Source: Coriaria nepalensis (taxonomy: Eukaryota > Streptophyta > Magnoliopsida > Cucurbitales > Coriariaceae). From it: 64,000 bases of DNA. Shown here one piece after another: positions 1 to 12,530 of this stretch. Position 1 is the stretch's first letter. The number at the start of each line of letters is the position of its first letter. The stretch is taken from assembly GCA_027186245.1 (NCBI GenBank), contig CP114481.1, positions 53,328,569-53,392,568 of the forward strand, in the 5' to 3' direction. The notes beneath the pieces were generated by a model, which did no database searches, had not been told where the DNA came from, and saw nothing but the letters and a program-made list of their open reading frames with translations. The position numbers and the translations under genes were made by a program.

Positions 1-3000
1 GCAAAGAGTTTTGCGGAATGAAGTACTTTCATGCAAACGAATGAAAATGAGTAAGAAATAGTACCTTATATGAAGACGAATGGAGAGCTTCAAACAAATT
101 TTATTTCCGAACCCTCAGTTTTTTTGACCGTTGGAGCTTTAGAGAGATAAAATGGTGAATGAATAAGATAAAAATAATACAAATTCAAATTAGACAAAGT
201 TCCAGAAATTTACAAAAATATCAATGGACAGGAAAAAATCTAGAAAAGAGTATCGCGGAATGAAGTACTTTCATGCAAAAGAATGAAAATGAATAAGAAA
301 TAGTACCTGATATGAAGACGAATGGAGAGCTTCAAACAAATTTAATTTCCGAACCATTAGTTTTTTAGAGCGTTGGAGCTTGAGAGAGATAAAATGGTGA
401 ATGAATAAGATAAAAATAATACAAATTAAAATCAGACAAAGTTCCAGAAATTTACAAAAATATCAACGGACAGGAAAAAATCTAGAAAAGAGTTTTGCGG
501 AATGAAGTACTTTCATGCAAACGAATGAAAATGAGTAAGAAATAGTACCTGATATGAAGACGAATGGAGAGCTTCAAACAAATTTAATTTCCGAGCCATT
601 AGGTTTTTAGAGCGTTGGAGCTTGAGAGAGATAAAATGGTGAATGAATAAGATAAAAATAATACAAATTAAAATTAGACAAAGTTCTAGAAATTTAGAAA
701 AATATCAACGGACAGGAAAAAATCTAGAAAAGAGTTTTGTGGAATGAAGTACTTTCATGCAAACAAATGAAAATGAGTAAGAAATAGTACCTGATATGAA
801 GACGAATGGAGATCTTCAAACAAATTTCATTTCCGAACCCTTAGTTTTTTAGACCGTTGGAGCTTTAGAGAAATAAAATCGTGAATGAATAAGATAAAAA
901 TAATACAAATTAAAATTAGACAAAGTTCCAGAAATTTACAAAAATATCAACGGACAGGAAAAAATCTAGAAAAGAGTTTTGCGGAATGAAGTACTTTCAT
1001 GCAAACGAATGAAAATGAGTAAGAAATAGTACCTGATATGAAGACGAATGGAGAGCTTCAAACAAATTTAATTTCCGAGCCATTAGTTTTTTAGAGCGTT
1101 GGAGCTTGAGAGAGATAAAATGGTGAATGAATAAGATAAAAATAATACAAATTCAAATTAGACAAAGTTCCAGAAATTTACAAGAATATCAACGGACAGG
1201 AAAAAATCTAGAAAAGAGTATTGCAGAATGAAGTACTTTCATGCAAACGAATGAAAATGAGTAAGAAATAGTACCTGAGATGAAGACGAATGGAGAGCTT
1301 CAAACAAATTTAATTTCCGAACCCTTAGTTTTTTAGACCGTTGGAGCTTGAGAGAGATAAAATGTTGAATGAATAAGATAAAAATAATACAAACTAAAAT
1401 TAGACAAAGTTCCAAAAATTTACAAGAACATCAACGGGCAGGAAAAAATCTAGAAAAGAGTATTGCGGAATGAAGTACTTTAATGCAAACGAATGAAAAT
1501 GAATAAGAAATAGTACCTGATATGAAGACGAATGGAGAGCTTCAAACAAATTTAATTTCCGAGCCATTAGTTTTTTAGAGCGTTGGAGCTTGAGAGAGAT
1601 AAAATGGTGAATGAATAAGATAAAAAAAATACAAATTAAAAATAGACAAAGTTCCAGAAATTTACTAAAATATCAACGGAGAGGAAAAAATCTAGCAAAG
1701 AGTTTTGCGGAATGAAGTACTTTCATGCAAACGAATGAAAATGAGTAAGAAATAGTACCTGATATGAAGACGAATGGAGAGCTTCAAACAAATTTTATTT
1801 CCGAACCCTCAGTTTTTTTGACCGTTGGAGCTTTAGAGAGATAAAATGGTGAATGAATAAGATAAAAATAATACAAATTCAAATTAGACAAAGTTCCAGA
1901 AATTTACAAAAATATCAATGGACAGGAAAAAATCTAAAAAAGAGTTTGGCGGAATGAAGTACTTTCATGCAAACGAATGAAAATGAGTAAGAAATAGTAC
2001 CTGATATGAAGACGAATGGAGAGCTTCAAACAAATTTAATTTCCGAACCCTTAGTTTTTTAGAGCGTTAGCGCTTGAGAGAGATAAAATGGTGAATGAAT
2101 AAGATAAAAATAATACAAATTAAAATTAGACAAAGTTCCAAAAATTTACAAGAATATCAACGGGCAGGAAAAAGTCTTGGAAAGAGTTTTGAGGAATGAA
2201 GTACTTTCTTGCAAACGAATGAAAATGAGTAAGAAATAGTACCTGATATGAAGACGAATGGAGAGCTTCAAACAAATCTAATTTCTGAACCATAATTTGT
2301 TTAGAACGATGGAGCTTGAGAGAGATAAAATGGTGAATGAATAAGATAAAAATGATACAAATTAAAATTAGACAAAGTTCCAAAAATTTACAAGAATATC
2401 AACGGGTAGGAAAAAATCTAGAAAAGAATTTTGCGGAATGAAGTACTTTCATGCAAACGAATGAAAATGAGAAAGAAATAGTACCTGATATGAATACGAA
2501 TGGAGAGCTTCAAACAAATCTAATTTCGGAACCCTTAGTTTTTTAGACCGTTGGAGCTTTAGAGTGATAAAATGGTGAATGAATAAGATAAAAATAATAC
2601 AAATTAAAATTAGACAAAGTTCCAAAAATTTACAAAAATATCAACGGACAGGAAAAAATCTAGAAAAGAATTTTGCGGAATGAAGTACTTTCATGCAAAC
2701 GAATGAAAATGAGTAAGAAATAGTACCTGATATGAAGACGAATGGAGAGCTTCAAACAAATTTAATTTCCGAATCCTTAGTTTTTTAGACCGTTGGAGCT
2801 TGAGAGAGATAAAATGGTGAATGAATAAGATAAAAATAATACAAATTCAAATTAGACAAAGTTCCAAAAATTTACAAGAATATCAACGGACAGGAAAAGA
2901 TCTAGAAAAGAGTTTTGCGGAATGAAGTACTTTCATGCAAACGAATGAAAATGAGTAAGAAATAGTACCTGATATGAAGACGAATGGAGAGCTTCAAACA

Positions 3001-6000
3001 AATTTAATTTCCGAACCATTAGTTTTTTAGAGCGTTGGAGCTTGAGAGAGATAAAATGGTGAATGAATAAGATAAAAATAATACAAATTCAAATTAGACA
3101 AAGTTCCAGAAATTTACAAAAATATCAACGGACAGGAAAAAATCTAGAAAAGAATTTTGCGGAATGAAGTACTTTCATGCAAACGAATGAAAATGAGTAA
3201 GAAATAGTACCTGATATGAAGACGAATGGAGAGCTTCAAACAAATTTAATTTCCGAACCCTTAGTTTTTTAGACCGTTGGAGCTTTAGAGAGATAAAATG
3301 GTGAATGAATAAGATAAAAAAAATACAAATTAAAAATAGACAAAGTTCCAGAAATTTACTAAAATATCAACGGAGAGGAAAAAATCTAGCAAAGAGTTTT
3401 GCGGAATGAAGTACTTTCATGCAAACGAATGAAAATGAGTAAGAAATAGTACCTGATATGAAGACGAATGGAGAGCTTCAAACAAATTTTATTTCCGAAC
3501 CCTCAGTTTTTTTGACCGCTGGAGCTTTAGAGAGATAAAATGGTGAATGAATAAGATAACAATAATACAAATTCAAATTAGACAAAGTTGCAGAAATTTA
3601 CAAAAATATCAACGGACAGGAAAAAATCTAGAAAAGAGTTTTGCGGAATGAAGTACTTTCATGCAAACGAATGAAAATGAGTAAGAAATAGTACCTGATA
3701 TGAAGACGAATGGAGAGCTTCAAACAAATTTAATTTCCGAACCCTTAGTTTTTTAGAGCGTTAGCGCTTGAGAGAGATAAAATGGTGAATGAATAAGATA
3801 AAAATAATACAAATTAAAATTAGACAAAGTTCCAAAAATTTACAAGAATATCAACGGGCAGGAAACAGTCTTGGAAAGAGTTTTGAGGAATGAAGTACTT
3901 TCTTGCAAACGAATGAAAATGAGTAAGAAATAGTACCTGATATGAAGACGAATGGAGAGCTTCAAACAAATCTAATTTCTGAACCATAATTTGTTTAGAA
4001 CGATGGAGCTTGAGAGAGATAAAATGGTGAATGAATAAGATAAAAATGATACAAATTAAAATTAGACAAAGTTCCAAAAATTTACAAGAATATCAACGGG
4101 TAGGAAAAAATCTAGAAAAGAATTTTGCGGAATGAAGTACTTTCATGCAAACGAATGAAAATGAGAAAGAAATAGTACCTGATATGAAGACGAATGGAGA
4201 GCTTCAAACAAATCTAATTTCGGAACCCTTAGTTTTTTAGACCGTTGGAGCTTTAGAGTGATAAAATGGTGAATGAATAAGATAAAAATAATACAAATTA
4301 AAATTAGACAAAGTTCCAAAAATTTAGAAAAATATCAACGGACAGGAAAAAATCTAGAAAAGAGTTTTGTGGAATGAAGTACTTTCATGCAAACAAATGA
4401 AAATGAGTAAGAAATAGTACCTGATATGAAGACGAATGGAGATCTTCAAACAAATTTCATTTCCGAACCCTTAGTTTTTTAGACCGTTGGAGCTTTAGAG
4501 AAATAAAATCGTGAATGAATAAGATAAAAATAATACAAATTAAAATTAGACAAAGTTCCAGAAATTTACAAAAATATCAACGGACAGGAAAAAATCTAGA
4601 AAAGAATTTTGCGGAATGAAGTACTTTCATGCAAACGAATGAAAATGAGAAAGAAATAGTACCTGATATGAATACGAATGGAGAGCTTCAAACAAATCTA
4701 ATTTCCGAACCATTAGTTTTTTAGAGCGTTGGAGCTTGAGAGAGATAAAATGGTGAATGAATAAGATAAAAATAATACAAATTCAAATTAGACAAAGTTC
4801 CAGAAATTTACAAAAATATCAACGGACAGGAAAAAATCTAGAAAAGAATTTTGCGGAATGAAGTACTTTCATGCAAACGAATGAAAATGAGTAAGAAATA
4901 GTACCTGATATGAAGATGAATGGAGAGCTTCAAACAAATTTAATTTCCGAACCCTTAGTTTTTTAGACCGTTGGAGCTTTACAGAGATAAAATGGTGAAT
5001 GAATAAGATAAAAAAAATACAAATTAAAAATAGACAAAGTTCCAGAAATTTACTAAAATATCAACGGAGAGGAAAAAATCTAGCAAAGAGTTTTGCGGAA
5101 TGAAGTACTTTCATGCAAACGAATGAAAATGAGTAAGAAATAGTACCTGATATGAAGACGAATGGAGAGCTTCAAACAAATTTTATTTCCGAACCCTCAG
5201 TTTTTTTGACCGCTGGAGCTTTAGAGAGATAAAATGGTGAATGAATAAGATAAAAATAATACAAATTCAAATTAGACAAAGTTGCAGAAATTTACAAAAA
5301 TATCAACGGACAGGAAAAAATCTAGAAAAGAGTTTTGCGGAATGAAGTACTTTCATGCACACGAATGAAAATGAGTAAGAAATAGTACCTAATATGAAGA
5401 AGAATGGAGAGCTTCAAACAAATTTAATTTCCGAACCATTAGTTTTTTAGAGCGTTGGAGCTTGAGAGAGATAAAATGGTGAATGAATAAGATAAAAATA
5501 ATACAAATTCAAATTAGACAAAGTTCCAGAAATTTACAAGAATATCAACGGACAGGAAAAAATCTAGAAAAGAGTATTGCGGAATGAAGTACTTTCATGC
5601 AAAAGAATGAAAATGAATAAGAAATAGTACCTGATATGAAGACGAATGGAGAGCTTCAAACAAATTTAATTTCCGAACCATTAGTTTTTTAGAGCGTTGG
5701 AGCTTGAGAGAGATAAAATGGTGAATGAATAAGATAAAAATAATACAAATTAAAATTAGACAAAGTTCCAGAAATTTACAAGAATATCAACGGACAGGAA
5801 AAAATCTAGAAAAGAGTTTTGCGGAATGAAGTACTTTCGTGCAAACGAATGAAAATGAGTAAGAAATAGTACCTGATATGAAGACGAATGGAGAGCTTCA
5901 AACAAATTTAATTTCCGAACCCTTAGTTTTTTAGAGAGTTAGCGCTTGAGAGAGATAAAATGGTGAATGAATAAGATAAAAATAATACAAATTAAAATTA

Positions 6001-6534
6001 GACAAAGTTCCAAAAATTTACAAGAATATCAACGGGCAGGAAAAAATCTTGGAAAGAGTTTTGCGGAATGAAGTACTTTCTTGCAAACGAATGAAAATGA
6101 GTAAGAAATAGTACCTGATATGAAGACGAATGGAGAGCTTCAAACAAATCTAATTTCTGAACCATAATTTGTTTAGAACGATGGAGCTTGAGAGAGATAA
6201 AATGGTGAATGAATAAGATAAAAATGATACAAATTAAAATTAGACAAAGTTCCAAAAATTTACAAGAATATCAACGGGCAGGAAAAAATCTAGAAAAGAA
6301 TTTTGCGGAATGAAGTACTTTCATGCAGACGAATGAAAATGAGAAAGAAATAGTACCTGATATGAATACGAATGGAGAGCTTCAAACAAATCTAATTTCC
6401 GAACCCTTAGTTTTTTAGACCATTGGAGCTTTAGAGAGATAAAATGGTGAATGAATAAGATAAAAATGATACAAATTAAAATTAGACAAAGTTCCAAAAA
6501 TTTACAAAAATATCAACAGACAGGAAAAAATCTA
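1..6534 (+). repeat. Zone A monomers (27 copies)
   Basis: Monomers here keep an exact 242-bp period and share GAAGACGAATGGAGAG, CGAACCCTTAG or CGAACCATTAG followed by TTTTTTAGACCG or AGAGCG, and CAACGGACAGGAAAAA. Later zones have AAAACGAATTGAGAG, AACAATAATT and GGGCAAGAAAAA in these places. Individual copies differ by point changes such as TTTTGTGG at 736 and 4366 and TTTCTTGC at about 2207, 3901 and 6079. The left edge of the zone lies outside the window. This zone is the probable source, or a sister copy, of the patch at 61151-61315. Confidence 0.85.
485..726 (+). repeat. Representative 242-bp monomer with internal landmarks
   Basis: This copy is used as a reference for positions within the monomer. 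Positions 239-242 plus the first two bases of the next copy form TCTAGA (an XbaI site), present at most monomer junctions but lost in TCTGGA, TCGAGA, TCTTGA and TCTAGC variants. Positions 21-28 are the 8-bp palindrome AAGTACTT. Positions 27-46 form an imperfect hairpin, TTTCAT and ATGAAA around an 8-base loop. CpG sites lie at 14, 38, 77, 108, 129 and 225. Positions 161-242 are rich in short A-tracts. Because 242 is 3x80+2, any reading frame rotates at each monomer, so the unit cannot carry an open frame through successive copies. Confidence 0.9.
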
Positions 6535-8959
6535 GAAAAGAATTTTGCGGAATGAAGTACTTTCATGCAAACGAATGAAAATGAGTAAGAAATAGTACCT
6601 GATATGAAGACGAATGAAGAGCTTCAAACAAATGTAATTTCCCAACCATAATTTTTTTAGAGCATTGGAGCTTGAGAGAGATAAAATTCTGAATGAATAA
6701 GATAAAAATATTTCAAATTAAAATTAGACAAAGTTCCAGAAATTTACAAGAATACAAACGGGAAGAAAAAATCTAGAAAAGAGTTTTGCAGAATAAAGTA
6801 CTTTCATGCAAGCGAATGAAAATGAGTAAGAAATAAGACCTGATATGAGGACGAATGGAGAGCTCCAAACAAATCTAATTTCCGAACCATAATATTTTTA
6901 GAGCGTTGGACCTTGAGAGAGATAAAACGGTGAATAAATAAGATAAAAATAATACAAATTAAAATTGGACAAAGTTCCAAAAATTTATAAGAATATCAAC
7001 CGGCATGAAAAAAAATCTAGAAAAGAGTTTTGCGAAATGAAGTACTTTCATGCAAGCAAATAAAAATGAGTAAGAAATAGTACCTGATACGAAGACGAAT
7101 GAAGAAGAGCTTCAAACATATCTAATTTCTGAACCATAACATTTTTAGAGCGTTGGAGCTTGAGAGAGATAAAATGGTCAATGAATAAGATAAAAATAAT
7201 ACAAATTAAAATTAGACAAAGTTCCAAAATTTTTCAAGAATATCAACGGGTGGGAAAAAATCTTGAAAAGAGTTTTGCGGAATGAATTAGTTTCATGCAA
7301 ACAAATGAAAATGAGTAAGAAACAGTACCTGATATGAAGACGAATGGAGAGCTTCAAACAAATCAAATTTCCAAACCATAATTTTTTTAGAGCATTGGAG
7401 TTTGAGAGAGATACAATGGTGAATGAATAAGATAAAAATAATACAAATTAAAATTAGACAAAGTTCCAAAAATTTTCAGGAATATCAACGGGCGGGAAAA
7501 AATCTTGAAAAGAGTTTTGCGGAATGAAGTACTTTCACGCAAACGAATGAAAATGAGTAAGAAATAGTACCGATATGAAGACGAATTGAGAGCTTCAAAC
7601 AAATCAAATTTCCGAACCATTATTTTTTTAGGGCGTTGGAGCTTGAGAGAGATAAAATAGTCAATGAATAAGATAAAAATAATACAAATTAAAATTAGAT
7701 AATGTTCCAAAAATTTATAAGAATATCAACGGGCGTGAAAAAAATCTAGAAAAGAGTTTCGTGGAATGAAGTACTTTCATGCAAACGAATGAAAATGAGT
7801 AAGAAATAGTACTTGATATGAAGATGAATGAAGAGCTTCAAACAAATCTAATTTCTGAACCATAACATTTTTAGAGCATTGGAGCTTGAGAGAGATAAAA
7901 TTGTGAATGAATAAGATAAAAATAATACAAATTAAAATTACACAAAGTTCTAGAAATTTACAAGAATATCAACGGGCGTGAAAAAAATCTAGAAAAGACT
8001 TTTGCGGAATGAAGTACTTTCATGCAAACGAATGAAAATAAGTAAGAAATAGTACATGATATGAAGATGAATGAAGAGCTTCAAACAAATCTAATTTCCG
8101 AACCATAATATTTTTAGAGCGTTGGAGCTTGAGAGAGATAAAATGGTGAATGAATAAGATAAAAATAATACAAATTAAACTTAGACAAAGTTCCAAAAAT
8201 TTATAAGAATCTCAATTAGCAGGAAAAAATCTTGAAAAGAGTTTTGCGGAATTAAGTACTTTCATGCAGAAGAATGAAAATGAGTATGAAATATTACCTG
8301 ATATGAAGACGAATGGAGGGCTTTAAACAAATCTAATTTCCGAAGCATAATTTTTTTAGAGCGTTGGAGCTTGAGAGAGATAAAATGGTGAATGAATAAG
8401 ATAAAAATAATAGAAATTAAAGCTAGTCAAAGTTCAAAAAATTTACAAGAATATCAACGGGCGGAAAAGATTTAGAAAAGTGTTTTGCGGAATGAAGTAC
8501 TTTCATGCAAACGAATAAAAATGAGTATGAAATAGTACCTAATATGAAGACGAATAGAGAGCTCCAAACAAATCTAATTTCCGAACAATAAATTTTTTGG
8601 AGCGTTGGAGCTTGAGAGAGATAAAATGGTGAATGAATACGATAAATATAACACAGATGAAAATTAGACAAATTTCCAAAAATTTATAAGAATATCAACG
8701 GGTGTGAAAAAAATCTAGAACAGAGTTTTGCGGAATGAAGTACTTTCATGCGAACAAATGAAAATGAGTAAAAAATAGTACCTAATATGAACACGAATGG
8801 AGAGCTTCAAACAATTCTAATTTCTGAACCATAATTTTTTTAGAGCATTGGAGCTTGAGAGAGATAAAATTGTGAATGAATAAGATAAAAATAATACAAA
8901 TTAAAATTAGACAAAGTTCAAAAAATTTACAAGAAAATCAACGCGCAAGAAAAAATCTA
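6535..8959 (+). repeat. Zone B, irregular transition monomers
   Basis: About ten monomers between zone A and zone C carry mixed and private changes. Examples are AATGAAGAAGAGC near 7110 (a 3-bp duplication), TAGTACCGATATG near 7566 (1-bp loss), GGGCGTGAAAAAAATC near 7730 and 7974, and AACCATAACATT near 7134 and 7858. I found no near-identical higher-order copies inside this stretch, in contrast to the zones on both sides. GAAGACGAAT is kept as in zone A, while AACCATAAT replaces CCCTTAG. It looks like an older, less homogenised junction between two amplified domains. The limits are set by diagnostic variants and could be off by one monomer. Confidence 0.7.
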
Positions 8960-9226
8960 GAAAAGAGTTTTGCAGAATGATGTACTTTCATGCAAACGAA
9001 TGAAAATGAGTAAGAAATAGTACCTGATATGAAAACAAATTGAGAGCTGCAAACAAATCTAATTTCCGAACCATAATTTTTTTAGAGCGTTGGAGCTTGA
9101 GAGAGATAAAATGGTGAATGAATAAGATAAAAATAATACAAATTAAAATTAGACAAAGTTCCAAATATTTACAAGAAAATCAACGTGCAAGAAAAATCGA
9201 GAAAAGAGTTTTGCAGAATGCAGTAC

Positions 9227-9246
9227 TTTCATTCAAACGAATGAAA
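9227..9246. repeat. Perfect inverted repeat, 8-bp stem and 4-base loop, in a monomer subfamily
   Basis: TTTCATTC and GAATGAAA flank AAAC. In the common monomer the left arm reads TTTCATGC, which leaves a mismatch; one G-to-T change makes the dyad perfect. The same form occurs in more than two dozen zone C-E monomers, for example at 40868-40887 and 44009-44028. A related form with loop AAAG occurs in others, such as near 12853 and 16720. Any biological role is unknown. Confidence 0.6.
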
Positions 9247-11099
9247 ATGAGTAAGAAATAGTACCTGATATGAAAACGAATTGAGAGCTTCAAACAAATC
9301 TAATTTCCGAACAATAATATTTTTAGAGCGTTGGAGCTTGAGAGAGATAAAATGGTGAATGAATAAGATAAAAATAATACAAATTAAAATTAGACAAAGT
9401 TCCAAAAATTTACAAGAAAATCAACGGGCAAGAAAAAATCTAGAAAAGAGTTTTGCGGAATGAAGTACTTTCATGCAAACGAATGAAAATGAGTAAGAAA
9501 TAGCACCTGATATGAAAACGAATTGAGAGCTTCAAACAAATCTAATTTCCGAACAATAATTTTTGTAGAGCGTTGGAGCTTGAGAGAGATAAAATGGTGA
9601 ATGAATAAGATAAAAATAATAGAAATTAAAATTAGACAAAGTTCCAAAAATTTACAACAAAATCAACGGGAAAGAAAAAATCTAGAAAAGAGTTTTGCAG
9701 AATGATGTACTTTCAAGCAAACGAATGAAAATGAGGAAGAAATAGTACCTGATATGAAAACAAATTGAGAGCTTCAAACAAATCTAATTTCCGAACCATA
9801 ATTTTTTTAGAGCGTTGGAGCTTGAGAGAGATAAAATGGTGAATGAATAAGGAAAAAATAATACAAATTAAAATTAAAACAAAGTTCCAAAAATTTACAA
9901 GAAAATCAACATGCAAGAAAAATCTAGAAAAGAGTTTTGCAGAATGCTGTACTTTCATGCAAATGAATGAAAATGACTAAGAAATAGTACCTGATATGAA
10001 AACGAATTGAGAGCTTCAAACAAATCTAATTTCCGAACAATAATTTTTTTAGAGCGTTGGAGATTGACAGAGATAAAATGGTGAATGAATAAGATAAAAA
10101 TAATACAAATCTAAAATTAGACAAATTTCCAAAAATTTACAAGAATATCAACGGGGATGAAAAAATCTAGAAAAGAGTTTTGCGGAATGAAGTATTTTCA
10201 TGCAAACGAATGAAAATGAGTAAGAAATAGCACCTGATATGAAAACGAATTGAGAGCTTCAAACAAATCTAATTTCCGAACCATAATTTTTTTAGAGCGT
10301 TGGAGCTTGAGAGAGATAAAATGGTGAATGAATAAGATAAAAATAATACAAATTAAAATTAGACAAAGTTCCAAAAATTTACAAGAAAATCAACGTGCAA
10401 GAAAAATCCAGAAAAGAGTTTTGCAGAATGCAGTACTTTCATTCAAACGAATGAAAATGAGTAAGAAATAGTACCTGATATGAAAACGAATTGAGAGCTT
10501 CAAACAAATCTAATTTCCGAACAATAATTTTTTTAGAGCGTTGGAGCTTGAGAGAGATAAAATGGTGAATGAATAAGATAAAAATAATACAAATTAAAAT
10601 TAGACAAAGTTCCAAAAATTTACAAGAAAATCAACGTGCAAGAAAAATCTAGAAAAGGGTTTTGCAGAATGCAGTACTTTCATTCAAACGAATGAAAATG
10701 AGTAAGAAATAGTACCTGATATGAAAACGAATTGGGAGCTTCAAACAAATCTAATTTCCGAACAATAATTTTTTTAGAGCGTTGGAGCTTAGGAGAGATA
10801 AAATGGTGAATGAATAAGATAAAAATAATAGAAATTAAAATTAGTCAAAGTTCCAAAAATTTACAAGAATATCAACGGGAGGAAAAGATCTAGAAAAGAG
10901 TTTTGCGGAATGAAGTACTTTCATGCAAACGAATAAAAATGAGTATGAAATAGTACCTGATATGAAGACGAACTGTGAGCTCCAAACAAATCTAATTTCC
11001 GAACAATAAATTTTTTAGTGCGTTGGAGCTTGAGAGAGATAAAATGGTGAATGAATAAGATATAAATAATACAAATTAAAATTAGACAAATTTCCAGAT

Positions 11100-12530
11100 A
11101 TTTACATGAATATCAACGGGCAAGAAAAAATCTAGAAAAGAGTTTTGCGGAATGAAGTACTTTCATGCAAACGAATGAAAATGAGTAAGAAATAGTACCT
11201 GATTTGAAAACGAATTGAGAGCTTCAAACAAATCTAATTTCCGAACAATAATGTTTTTAGAGCGTTGGAGCTTGAGAGAGATAAAATGGTGAATGAATAA
11301 GGTAAAAATAATACAAATGAAAATTAAACAAAGTTCCAAAAATTTACAAGAAAATCAGCGTGCAAGAAAAATCTAGAAAAGAGTTTTGCAGAATGCTGTA
11401 GTTTCATGCAAACGAATGAAAATGACTAAGAAATAGTACCTAATATGAAAACGAATTGAGAGCTTCAAACAAATCTAATTTCCGAACAATAATTTTTTTA
11501 GAGCGTTGGAGATTGACAGAGATAAAATGGTGAATGAATAAGATAAAAATAATAGAAATTAAAATTAGACAAAGTTCCAAAAATTTACAAGAAAATCAAC
11601 GGGCAAGAAAAAATCTAGAAAAGAGTTTTGCAGAATGATGTACTTTCATGCAAACGAATGAAAATGAGTAAGAAATAGTACCTGATATGAAAACCAATTG
11701 AGAGCTTCAAACAAATGTAATTTCCGAACCATAATATTTTTAGAGCGTTGGAGCTTGAGAGAGATAAAATGCTGAATGAATGAGATAAAAATAATAGAAA
11801 TTAAAATTAGTCAAAGTTCCAAAAATTTAAAAGAATATCAACGGGCGGAAAAGATCTAGAAAAGAGTTTTGCGGAATGAAGTACTTTCATGCAAACGAAT
11901 AAAAATGAGTATGAAATAGTACCTGATATGAAGACGAATTGTGAGCTCCAAACAAATCTAATTTCCGAACAATAAATTTTTGAGTGCGTTGGAGCTTGAG
12001 AGAGATAAAATGGTGAATGAATAAGATATAAATAATACAAATTAAAATTAGACAAATTTCCACATATTTACATGAATATCAACGGGCAAGAAAAAATCTA
12101 GAAAAGAGTTTTGCGGAATGAAGTACTTTCATGCAAACGAATGAAAATGAGTAAGAAATAGTACCTGATATGAAAACGAATTGAGAGCTTCAAACAAATC
12201 TAATTTCCGAACAATAATTTTTTTAGAGCGTTGGAGCTTGAGAGAGATAAAATGGTGAATGAATAAGATAAAAATAATAGAAAATAAAATTAGTCAAAGT
12301 TCCAAAAATTTACAAGAATATCAACGGGCGGAAAAGATCTAGAAAAGTGTTTTGCGGAATAAAGTACTTTCTTGCAAACGAATAAAAATGAGTATGAAAT
12401 AGTACCTGATATGAAGACGAATTGAGAGCTCCAAACAAATCTAATTTCCGAACAATAAATTTTTTAGAGCGTTGGAGCTTGACAGAGATAAAATGGTGAA
12501 TGAATAAGATATAAATAATACAAATTAAAA
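11100..12530 (+). repeat. Recurrent ~6-monomer block, copy 1
   Basis: This block carries, in order, AATAATGTTTTTAG, AATAAGGTAAAAATAATAC with TTAAACAAAG, GAATGCTGTAGTTTC, AAAACCAATTGAG, ATGCTGAATGAATGAGAT, a GAATTGTGAGCTCC monomer and a GTGTTTTGCGGAATAAAG monomer. The same order recurs 11,838 bp downstream (about 22940-24370) and 6037 bp beyond that (about 28980-30400). The order of rare variants is shared, so these are copies of one ancestral segment. Limits are approximate. Confidence 0.75.

Larger units (their letters stand above)
1..6776 (+). repeat. Higher-order register of 7 monomers (1694 bp), four marker copies
   Basis: A marker monomer beginning GCAAAGAG (TCTAGCAAAG at the junction) and carrying AAATTTTATTTCC and ACCCTCAGTTTTTTTGACC starts at 1, 1695, 3389 and 5083, exactly 1694 bp apart. 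The monomer before each of the last three has GATAAAAAAAATAC and TTTACTAAAATATCAACGGA, so the junction region is conserved too. Units two and three match closely from 1695 to about 2635 and 3389 to about 4329. Beyond that the register is mosaic: the monomer at 727 pairs with 4357 (3630 bp, 15 monomers), and the TTTCTTGC monomer at 3873 pairs with 6051 (2178 bp, 9 monomers). The array is therefore a reshuffled 7-mer repeat. Confidence 0.8.

Noticed and set aside
485..726. CENP-B box-like motif around ATATCAACGGGC
   Set aside because: It shares the CGGG end only; the TTCG and the spaced A of the mammalian box are not in the required positions.
7387..7710. Longest open frame (107 codons, minus strand), together with the many other minus-strand frames of 62-96 codons, e.g. 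at 2126-2383, 47396-47641 and 63526-63771
   Set aside because: They are translations of the T-rich strand of the satellite. They give hydrophobic Leu/Ile/Phe-rich peptides that look like membrane segments only by composition. The 242-bp unit shifts frame by two at every monomer, the frames break at once, and identical ones recur only because the DNA was duplicated. No start context or domain supports any of them as a gene.
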